Part shown: in pieces, positions 1 through 5,410 of the stretch
Numbering within the stretch: position 1 is the first letter of the stretch
Layout of the letters: every line of letters begins with the position of its first letter
Assembly: GCA_900557285.1 (NCBI GenBank)
Contig: USSJ01000083.1
Span: 1-6,039, forward strand
Origin: an uncultured Clostridia bacterium
GTDB lineage: Bacteria > Bacillota > Clostridia > Christensenellales > Borkfalkiaceae
Direction of reading: 5' to 3'
DNA: 6,039 nt
Program-made: the position numbers and the translations under genes
The notes under the pieces: generated by a model
The model's input: only the letters and a program-made list of their open reading frames with translations
What the model was told of the DNA's origin: nothing
The model's database searches: none

Positions 1-465
1 ATCTTTCGTGAAGCGCTCAATGATCACCAAGCCCGTATTCTTTTCATATTCGCCTTCGATTTCCGCCTGCGTCAGAGAACGCGCGCAGGGAATGTCGCCG
101 TAAAAATAATCTGCATGCGTCGTTCCGTAGAAAGGAATATCTCTTCCCGCCTGCGCCCAACCGGTCGCAAACGTCGAATGCGTATGCGTTACGCCGCCTA
201 CATCGGGAAACGCTTTGTAAAATTCCAGATGCGTCGGAGTATCGCTCGAAGGGCGCAGTTTTCCGTCCACGACCTTGCCGTTCAGATCCACGACAACCAT
301 GTCCTCTGCCGTCATATTCTCATACGAAACACCGCTCGGTTTTATCACGACCAGCCCGCTTTCACGGTCGATCTCACTGACATTGCCCCATGTAAACAAG
401 ACGAGTTTATGTTTTACCAGATCCAGATTCGCCTGTAAAACTTTCTCTTTTAATTTTTCTAACAT
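1..465 (-). CDS. araD: L-ribulose-5-phosphate 4-epimerase AraD, N-terminal 155 residues (3' end off the left edge)
   Basis: Class II aldolase/epimerase that interconverts L-ribulose 5-phosphate and D-xylulose 5-phosphate, the last dedicated step of L-arabinose use, in the cytoplasm. From the ATG at 465-463 the minus strand reads openly to base 1 and matches E. coli AraD collinearly: TWGNVS at residues 25-30, KPSGV at 42-46, PSSDTPTH at 72-79, THTHS at 93-97, [10 protein letters not shown] at 114-123. His94 and His96 correspond to the zinc-binding His95/His97 of E. coli AraD, Asp75 to Asp76, and Asp119 to the catalytic Asp120. The third zinc His and the C-terminal Tyr would lie beyond the edge (the family is about 230 residues). 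GGAG/GAAGAAG precedes the start. It sits 52 bases after the frame-corrected kinase end, so it is probably in the same operon. The paralogues UlaF/SgbE (L-ascorbate or xylulose routes) share these motifs, but pairing with this kinase favours arabinose/ribulose. Confidence 0.95.
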   Translation of the reverse strand, partial: MLEKLKEKVLQANLDLVKHKLVLFTWGNVSEIDRESGLVVIKPSGVSYENMTAEDMVVVDLNGKVVDGKLRPSSDTPTHLEFYKAFPDVGGVTHTHSTFATGWAQAGRDIPFYGTTHADYFYGDIPCARSLTQAEIEGEYEKNTGLVIIERFTKD

Positions 466-517
466 AGCACTTCTTCTCCGATTTCTTTTTTTCCGCAATC
501 CCGGACATCTTATATTT

Positions 518-2106
518 TTATTCTTTCATGCACCTGACCGCTTCCCTCACGATCGGAAGCCCGTCCGCATACCGCTTTGCAAAAGCCTCAAACCCTTCCA
601 CGTCTGCCGGATCGGGCGCCAGTGTTACGCCTTTCTGCCCCGCAAACACGCGCTGATCGAGGTAATCTTCCAGGCTCTCGCCTTCCTTTTTCGTAATAAG
701 GTAATTGGCAAGGATCGCAATGCCCCAAGCTCCGTCTTCATGACCGTAACGGGCGCGCCGATCGCCGCCGCAAGATAACTTTGCCCCACGCGCTCCGTCT
801 TGAAAAGTCCGCCGTGGCCCGTGATCGCATCCAGCCGCACGCCTTCTTTTTTCAGTATAATATCGCAGCCCGTTTTGAGCGCCCCCAACGACGCATACAA
901 ATGCGCCCGCATGAAGTTTGCAAGATCAAATTTGCTCTCCGACGTGCGCACGAACAGCGGTCTGCCTGCCGATACCTTCGTAATATGTTCGTTGGAAACA
1001 TAATTATACGCCAAAAGGCCGCCGCAGTCCTTGTCCCCTTTTTCCGAATGGAAATACAGCATATCATAAAGAGCAGGCTTGTCGATGCTGATCCCTGCCA
1101 GTTGCGCAAACTCGCCGAACAGGTTTACCCAGGCGTTCAGATCGGACGTGCAGTTGTTGCAATGCACCATTCCGACGGGATCGCCCACAGGCGTCGTAAC
1201 GAGATCGATCTCGTCATACGGTCGGGAAAGCTCTTTTTCCAGCACGATCATCGCAAACACCGATGTTCCCGCAGATACATTGCCTGTTCGAGGTTTTACG
1301 GCATTCGTCGCGACCATGCCCGTTCCTGCGTCTCCTTCCGGCGGACACAGCGGGATCCCCGCTTCCAGATTTCCCGACGGATCCAGAAGTTTTGCGCCCT
1401 CTTCGGTAAGTTTTCCCGCATCCTCTCCCGCGATAAGCACTTTCGGGAAAATATCGCGAAGCTTGAACAGCAAACCGTTCTCCGCAAGCAAGGCGTCAAA
1501 TTTTGCCTGCATCTGCGCATTGTAATCGCGCGTTTTTGAATCGATCGGGAACATTCCCGACGCTTCTCCGATCCCGATCACCTTGCGCCCCGTCAGTTTC
1601 CAGTGCACATACCCTTCCAAGGTCGTCTGAAAATCGATCTTCGAAACATGATCTTCTTTGTTCAGGATCGCCTGATACAGATGCGCCGCAGACCACCGCG
1701 CCGGAATATGATACCCGAACAGCGCCGAAAGTTTTTCTGCCGCCGGCGCCGCATTGTTGTTGCGCCAGGTACGGAACGGCACAAGAAGCTCTCCCGCTTT
1801 GTCAAACACCATGTAACCGTGCATCATCGCCGAAATTCCGATGGCTCCGATCTTCGTAAGAGTAACGCCGTATTTTTCCTTTACATCCGCCGCCAGCTCC
1901 GCATAACAATGCCGCAAACCGCCCCAGACGTCTTCCAATGTGTATGTCCAGATCCCGTTTTCAAAACGGTTTTCCCATTCGTGCCCTCCCGATGCGATCG
2001 GATGATTCTCATCATCCACCAGCACGGCTTTGATGCGCGTCGAACCGAATTCGATACCAAGCGCCGTTTTGCCTCCGATAATTTTGTCCTTGCAACCGTT
2101 TTTCAT
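518..2106 (-). pseudogene. FGGY-family pentulose kinase (probable L-ribulokinase, xylulokinase-like), frameshifted near the 3' end
   Basis: FGGY kinases phosphorylate pentuloses with ATP; next to araD the likely substrate is L-ribulose, though relatives are often called xylulokinase. Start chosen at ATG 2106 because AGAGG lies 6 bases upstream and the promoter is just before it; the open frame runs further up to 2256 but that part spans the promoter. Visible motifs, counted from this start: [12 protein letters not shown] (17-28, N-terminal ATPase fold), SAMMHGY (92-98), FRTWRNN (111-117), [10 protein letters not shown] (255-264, Asp259 the probable catalytic base), [13 protein letters not shown] (274-286), GHGGLFKT (430-437, nucleotide loop). 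After VMKT (455-458) the frame breaks at about 731-736. The uncorrected frame adds about 35 foreign residues and stops at 625. Another frame continues from 733 with [12 protein letters not shown], then [12 protein letters not shown], to TAA at 518-520 (71 codons). Relatives have AGEGG between these parts, so about 13 bases seem lost. Corrected length, about 530 residues, fits the family. Either a recent mutation or an assembly error. Confidence 0.88.
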
Positions 2107-2145
2107 AGCAGACCTCTGTTTTTTCATTTTTTCACAGCTATAAAC

Positions 2146-2174
2146 ATTATAATGAAAATTATAAAAAAAATCAA
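2146..2174 (-). promoter_or_regulatory. SigA-type promoter of the kinase-araD operon
   Basis: On the minus strand, a -35 box TTGATT (2174-2169) is followed after exactly 17 bases by a perfect -10 box TATAAT (2151-2146). The spacer is AT-rich, with a T8 run next to the -35 box. Transcription would start near 2139, leaving a 5' leader of about 33 bases before ATG 2106, which carries AGAGG as the Shine-Dalgarno site. This is the strongest promoter I can see in the window. It fits an independently controlled sugar operon following the terminators downstream of mazF. Confidence 0.85.
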
Positions 2175-2180
2175 TAGATG

Positions 2181-2197
2181 CGCAAAAATTTTTTGCG
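2181..2197. promoter_or_regulatory. 17-bp AT-rich palindrome just upstream of the -35 box, possible operator
   Basis: CGCAAAAA (2181-2188) and TTTTTGCG (2190-2197) are perfect reverse complements around one central base. With no loop it cannot form a useful RNA hairpin, which suggests a protein-binding dyad. It lies 7 bases upstream of the kinase promoter's -35 box, about -42 to -58 from the inferred start, a typical activator or upstream-operator position. The regulator cannot be named: it does not match the B. subtilis AraR operator or a CcpA cre site well. Confidence 0.45.
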
Positions 2198-2206
2198 ATT
2201 TTTTTC

Positions 2207-2250
2207 AAAAAATGAGCGAAACGTTCACTTTTTTGTGTGAACGTTTCGCT
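2207..2250 (-). terminator. Perfect 14-bp hairpin with T run between mazF and the kinase operon
   Basis: Arms 2237-2250 and 2215-2228 are perfect 14-bp reverse complements (AGCGAAACGTTCAC on either strand) with an 8-base loop. On the minus strand the stem is followed by CA and then six T (2212-2207), so it works as an intrinsic terminator only in that direction. It would stop transcripts running out of recX-nnr-mazF before the kinase promoter. Each arm also holds a quasi-palindrome centred on CG (CGAAAC/GTTCAC), reminiscent of LacI-family operators, so a double operator is an alternative or additional role. Confidence 0.7.
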
Positions 2251-2317
2251 ATTCAATGCAAATAAAAAAACAGGCCTGTGTACATTTCGGGGACACGGTT
2301 GCTGTTGAGATGATAAG

Positions 2318-2345
2318 GGGCGCGCGGCCGAAAAGCCGCGCGCCC
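2318..2345 (-). terminator. GC-rich 11-bp hairpin directly after mazF
   Basis: GGGCGCGCGGC (2318-2328) and GCCGCGCGCCC (2335-2345) pair perfectly around a 6-base loop. On the minus strand the stem starts about 20 bases after the mazF stop. There is no T run after it (CTTATCATC follows), so it is not a classical intrinsic terminator. It may protect the mRNA 3' end or pause polymerase, with the T-tailed hairpin at 2207-2250 completing termination. Confidence 0.55.
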
Positions 2346-2364
2346 GCGCCGAATTTACCGCTGT

Positions 2365-2730
2365 TCAATTGGCAGCCGAATGAGGTTCGGCACAGCCCAA
2401 ACTGATGAGCAAAGCGCCGTCTACGCGGCGCATGGTCGAATCGGGCAGAGCGCCGATGCGCTCTTTCAGACGGCGTTTATCCAGTGTACGGATCTGTTCA
2501 AGCAAAATGACCGAATCGCGCTGCAGGCCGTAAGATCTGCCCGCAATTTCGATGTGCGTGGGAAGTTTTGCCTTGGTCAGCTTGCTCGTAACCGCCGCCG
2601 CTATGACCGTGGGAGAGTATTTGTTCCCGACATCGTTCTGCACCACCAGCACGGGACGCACGCCGCCCTGTTCACTGCCTACAACGGGACTCAAATCGGC
2701 GTAATACAATTCCCCTCTCTTGATATCCAT
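2365..2730 (-). CDS. mazF: MazF/EndoA-type mRNA endoribonuclease toxin, no adjacent antitoxin
   Basis: Ribosome-independent endoribonuclease of the MazF/PemK family; B. subtilis EndoA (NdoA) cuts RNA at UACAU. The 121-residue product matches EndoA nearly collinearly (EndoA is 116 residues): [20 protein letters not shown] (4-23), [19 protein letters not shown] (24-42), AKLPTHIEI (54-62), [12 protein letters not shown] (71-82). The catalytic pair Arg25 and Thr48 is present, so the enzyme should be active. Start at ATG 2730 is chosen by alignment to EndoA. The frame stays open upstream to an ATG at 2850, but those 40 codons show no family similarity. The Shine-Dalgarno site is weak or distant (GAGG ending 12 bases upstream). 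In B. subtilis the antitoxin EndoAI (93 residues) is encoded directly upstream; here only 136 non-coding bases separate mazF from nnr, too few for it. The C-terminus runs a few residues past EndoA, ending in CAEPHSAAN. Probably co-transcribed from recX-nnr or from its own promoter in the leader. Confidence 0.94.
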   Translation of the reverse strand: MDIKRGELYYADLSPVVGSEQGGVRPVLVVQNDVGNKYSPTVIAAAVTSKLTKAKLPTHIEIAGRSYGLQRDSVILLEQIRTLDKRRLKERIGALPDSTMRRVDGALLISLGCAEPHSAAN

Positions 2731-2773
2731 AATTTGTTGCAACCTCGCTCTTTCTCTTTCGGAAAACACTCCC

Positions 2774-2790
2774 CTTACAGTATATGTAAG
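2774..2790 (-). promoter_or_regulatory. Small dyad in the mazF leader overlapping a UACAU site
   Basis: On the minus strand CTTACA (2790-2785) and TGTAAG (2779-2774) are perfect reverse complements around five bases (TATAC), starting 43 bases upstream of the mazF ATG. In RNA this would be a weak hairpin; in DNA it is a possible small operator. TACAT (2788-2784), the recognition sequence of B. subtilis MazF, lies across the stem and loop. TATACT (2784-2779) could also pass for a -10 box, but no acceptable -35 box lies 16-18 bases upstream. Confidence 0.3.
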
Positions 2791-2866
2791 AAAAGGACGA
2801 AACCGTTCGGTCATGTTTCCCGAAATTAGTATTGACAGCTCGGGCTGCATTTATACCGCTCTGTTT

Positions 2867-4357
2867 TTAAAATTCCCGCAACGACAAAATTGCCGCGGGC
2901 AATTCCCGGATCACATCGCCCGGCGTTACGGAGTATTCCCCGAACCGCCTCTGTGCTAAAATTCCGGCTCTGCCCAACAAAAATGCACCGCACGATGAGG
3001 CATCCATTCCGTTCACACCGCGCGCCGCCAGCGAAGCTATGATCCCCGACAAAACGTCGCCGCTTCCGCCTTTTGCCAGTGCCGGCGTCCCTTCCGTATT
3101 AAACACCGAAAATTTCCCGTTCGTGATCACACTGGTATGTCCTTTCAGCAATAAGACGACGCCGTATTCTGCCGCAAACTGTTTCGCCAGCACCGCGCCT
3201 TCCGTCAGGACTTCACTCATTTCCCTGCCGCTCACGCGCGAAAACTCCTTCGGATGCGGCGTCATGATCACGCGGCAGCTTTTTTCACGCAGAATATCCG
3301 CTCCGTATTCCGCCAAAGTGTTGATCGCGTCCGCATCGATCACAAGCGTACCGCGATACTCACTCAGCAAAAAGGACAGGATCTCATGCAGCTTTTTCGA
3401 AACGCCGCACCCCATCCCGACTGCAATACAGTCCGCTCCGCGCATCAGTCCGCGAAGGAATTCCTCTTCGAAACGGAGCATTCCCCCTTCCGAAGGCGCA
3501 CCCGTCAAGATCACTTCGGGAAATTTCCCTACATAATATCCGAAAAGTTCTTCCGGCACGGCAAGCTGCGTATAACCGCAGCCGCAGCGAAGCGCAGCGC
3601 CCGCCGAAAGAAGAGGCGCGCCCGAATACGCAAGACTGCCCGCCAATATGACCGCTTTTCCGAAACTTCCCTTGTTCGTATTTTTTTTGCGGGGCGGGAA
3701 AATTTTCACAAAATCTTCCGCTTCGCTCCTGCCAGCCGTCGCCCGTTCCGGAAGTCGGATGCCGATATCTTTCCGCACGATTTTTCCGCATACGTCCGGC
3801 CCGTTTGAAAGCAAAAGCCCGCCTTTCAGCTCTCCGATCGTAACGGTAACCGCAGCCTGTACACAGGAAAAATATGTGCCCGTATCGCCGTTTAAACCGC
3901 TCGGGATATCGGCGGAAACGATTCTTGCCCCGCTCTTGTTCATGCGCTCGATCGCATCCGCGAATACGCCTTCGGGCTCGCCGTGAAACCCCGTACCGAA
4001 CACGGCGTCGATCAGCACGTCGAACGTATCTTCGGGAAACTGCGAATACACTTTACCGCCGTACAATTCTCTCTGCGCGGCACAGTCTGCCGAAAGTTTA
4101 TCCGTCAGCGTGTATACCGCCGTCTCGTACCCCCAATCCGAAAGCAGACGCGCCGCACACCATCCGTCTCCGCCGTTGTTGCCGCCCCCGCAGACAGCCA
4201 GCACGCGGCGCCCTTCCATCGATTCCAAAAGCGTACGCACTTCTTCGGCGATCGCTCTGCCCGCGCGTTCCATCAGCTCTTGCGCGGGAACGCCCAGCGT
4301 TCCGATCGTATATTTATCTGCCGCGCGCATCTGCGCACATGTCAATACGTTCTGCAT
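2867..4357 (-). CDS. nnr: Bifunctional NAD(P)H-hydrate epimerase / ADP-dependent NAD(P)H-hydrate dehydratase
   Basis: Repairs hydrated NADH and NADPH (NADHX/NADPHX), formed by heat or by GAPDH side reactions: the N-terminal domain epimerises R to S, and the C-terminal domain dehydrates the S form using ADP. The 496-residue product has both domains in the usual bacterial order. The YjeF_N/NnrE part (about 1-215) shows GGGNNGGDGW (57-66), LIDAVFGTG (115-123) with Asp117, and SADIPSGLNGDTG (148-160). The ribokinase-like NnrD part (about 220-496) shows KGSFGKAVILAGS (229-241), VIDADAINTL (339-348), TPHPKEF (366-372), LLLKGHTSVI (402-411) and KGGSGDVLSG (429-438), with Asp434 the expected catalytic acid. 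ATG 4357 is preceded by a strong AGGGGGG Shine-Dalgarno and lies 12 bases after the recX stop, so the two are co-transcribed. The length is normal and no key motif is missing. Confidence 0.96.
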   Translation of the reverse strand: MQNVLTCAQMRAADKYTIGTLGVPAQELMERAGRAIAEEVRTLLESMEGRRVLAVCGGGNNGGDGWCAARLLSDWGYETAVYTLTDKLSADCAAQRELYGGKVYSQFPEDTFDVLIDAVFGTGFHGEPEGVFADAIERMNKSGARIVSADIPSGLNGDTGTYFSCVQAAVTVTIGELKGGLLLSNGPDVCGKIVRKDIGIRLPERATAGRSEAEDFVKIFPPRKKNTNKGSFGKAVILAGSLAYSGAPLLSAGAALRCGCGYTQLAVPEELFGYYVGKFPEVILTGAPSEGGMLRFEEEFLRGLMRGADCIAVGMGCGVSKKLHEILSFLLSEYRGTLVIDADAINTLAEYGADILREKSCRVIMTPHPKEFSRVSGREMSEVLTEGAVLAKQFAAEYGVVLLLKGHTSVITNGKFSVFNTEGTPALAKGGSGDVLSGIIASLAARGVNGMDASSCGAFLLGRAGILAQRRFGEYSVTPGDVIRELPAAILSLREF

Positions 4358-4369
4358 ACCGTCCCCCCT

Positions 4370-4990
4370 CTATTCCTCGTCCGTATCCGCACCCAAAGAA
4401 GCGAGCGCATCTTTCGCGGTTTCGTAATCGAAACCTCTGCCCATCAGGTAGCGAAATGTCTTTGAAAGGTTTTCTTTCGTAAATTCGCGGCCGCGCATAT
4501 ATTTTTCCGCTACGCTCTTCGCCGCGTCCGACTGTCCTGCCAGTCCGCTCAATGCCTGTTCGATGGCGGCCTCGTCCGCTCCGCGCTGTTTCAGCTCCAT
4601 CGCAATGCGCCGAGCCCCCATATTTTTGCTTACAGACTCCGCGTATTGCGCACAATACTGTTCATCGTCCACAAAACGATATTCCCTCAGCTTTTCCAAT
4701 ACATAATCGCAGACACCGTCTACATAGCCTTTTTTCTTGAGAAAATCACGCATCTGCTTTTCCGTTTTCATCGTGGCAGATAAATGCGTCATCGCCTTGT
4801 CCAACGCCTGCGCACGCTCGTTTTCTTCCTGGATCGCATCCAGCTTTTCAGGCGCGATCTCGTCGCCCACTTTCAGACGGCTCGCCATCACGGTCTCCAG
4901 ACGCATCCCGCAATAAAACCGGCCGTCTACGTATACATTCACCCGTTCTTTGTCCTTGACTTGCGGCGTGATCGCCGTTATTTGCGCCAT
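4370..4990 (-). CDS. recX: Regulatory protein RecX (RecA modulator)
   Basis: RecX binds within the RecA filament groove and modulates strand exchange and the SOS response. The 206-residue protein has the Firmicutes RecX layout: a short beta-rich N-terminal part (VNVYVDGRFYCGM, 17-29), then three-helix repeats. Recognisable parts are KTEKQMRDFLKKKGY (75-89), the RFVDDEQYCAQY signature (105-116), GARRIAMELKQRG (125-137, the usual GprrI..EL...G block) and a third repeat ending in YLMGRGFDYETAKDAL (181-196). The C-terminus is acidic. Start ATG 4990 has GGGGG/AGGAAAACG upstream. It lies only 27 bases after the preceding terminator's T run, and I see no clear promoter in that gap. Its own promoter may overlap the hairpin, or it may depend on read-through. 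recA is not in the window. No LexA-box-like palindrome is obvious upstream. Confidence 0.92.
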   Translation of the reverse strand: MAQITAITPQVKDKERVNVYVDGRFYCGMRLETVMASRLKVGDEIAPEKLDAIQEENERAQALDKAMTHLSATMKTEKQMRDFLKKKGYVDGVCDYVLEKLREYRFVDDEQYCAQYAESVSKNMGARRIAMELKQRGADEAAIEQALSGLAGQSDAAKSVAEKYMRGREFTKENLSKTFRYLMGRGFDYETAKDALASLGADTDEE

Positions 4991-5017
4991 ACGTACCCCC
5001 GTTTTCCTGTAAATTTT

Positions 5018-5049
5018 AAAATTTCCGCACCTGAAAACAGGTGCGGAAA
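5018..5049 (-). terminator. Intrinsic terminator of the ilvE unit
   Basis: A perfect 12-bp stem, TTTCCGCACCTG (5022-5033) with CAGGTGCGGAAA (5038-5049), and a 4-base loop. On the minus strand it is followed by TTTT (5021-5018) and more AT-rich sequence. It lies 19 bases after the stop of the small hypothetical gene and separates the ilvE unit from recX. Confidence 0.85.
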
Positions 5050-5068
5050 CAAGACTCGCCCGCTGCCG

Positions 5069-5410
5069 CTATTCTTCGACGGCAAATTCAATTTTTCCCG
5101 CCAGAGACTGCGGATACAATTCCTTCATTTTTTCGCCCACCGCGCGCAAATACGCGTCGTTCATGTGTAAAAACACAAACCGCATGGGGTCACGGTTCCG
5201 ATCAAAGCGAAAATCACAGCCGACCGTCGTATCCAGAACACAGGGCTTCAGCGACGTCCTGATCAAAGACATCATCCAAAGATAATCGTCCCCGTCTTCC
5301 GTTTCGTTCTCCAGAATATTCATATACAGATCCGACCGCGCCTCAAAATCTTTCCAGAATTTGCGGATCGCTTTTTCGTTGGGCTTTTTTTTGAAAAATT
5401 TCTCAAACAT
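5069..5410 (-). CDS. Small hypothetical protein, translationally coupled to ilvE
   Basis: I do not recognise this 113-residue protein with confidence. Its ATG (5410-5408) overlaps the ilvE stop as TGATG, a classic sign of translational coupling; a GTG one codon upstream (5413) is an alternative start giving a 4-base overlap. The N-terminus is basic and aromatic ([13 protein letters not shown]), the middle acidic (ILENETEDGDDYL, about 34-46), and the C-terminal part looks like beta strand then helix (MRFVFLHMND about 77-86, then YLRAVGEKMKELYP), ending in FAVEE. There is no signal peptide, no membrane segment and no obvious catalytic cluster; two Cys (CVLDTTVGC) lie about residues 57-65. The FW..F start followed by a strand rich in F and L vaguely recalls short DUF695-like Firmicutes proteins, but this is only an impression. 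It ends its transcription unit, just before the terminator. Reality as a gene is well supported by the overlap and the terminator spacing. Confidence 0.8.
   Translation of the reverse strand: MFEKFFKKKPNEKAIRKFWKDFEARSDLYMNILENETEDGDDYLWMMSLIRTSLKPCVLDTTVGCDFRFDRNRDPMRFVFLHMNDAYLRAVGEKMKELYPQSLAGKIEFAVEE

Noticed and set aside
781..1539. 252-residue open frame on the plus strand opposite the kinase
   Set aside because: It is an antisense shadow of conserved kinase coding sequence, with an arginine-rich composition and no recognisable domain.
2215..2250. CcpA cre site within the hairpin arms
   Set aside because: The best alignment to TGWAANCGNTNWCA has three mismatches, all in one half, so I do not call it a cre site.
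2107..2256. 50-codon N-terminal extension of the kinase to 2256
   Set aside because: It would be translated from DNA upstream of and across the promoter and T-rich region, is low-complexity, and a better start with AGAGG exists at 2106.
1603..2265. 220-residue open frame on the plus strand opposite the kinase
   Set aside because: It lies antisense to a clear FGGY kinase, crosses the kinase promoter and hairpin, is rich in Arg/His/Phe without family motifs, and fits a codon-bias shadow.
2272..2290. Possible AraR-type operator around TGTGTACATT
   Set aside because: Only one half resembles the ATTTGTACGTACAAAT pattern, and it lies far upstream of the promoter.
2380..2829. 149-residue plus-strand frame opposite mazF, considered as an antisense antitoxin
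   Set aside because: No antitoxin-like fold or motif; its composition is explained by reading EndoA-like codons backwards.
3874..4482. 202-residue open frame on the plus strand opposite nnr and recX
   Set aside because: Arg/Ser/Pro-rich antisense translation spanning two real genes and their junction, with no Shine-Dalgarno or domain support.
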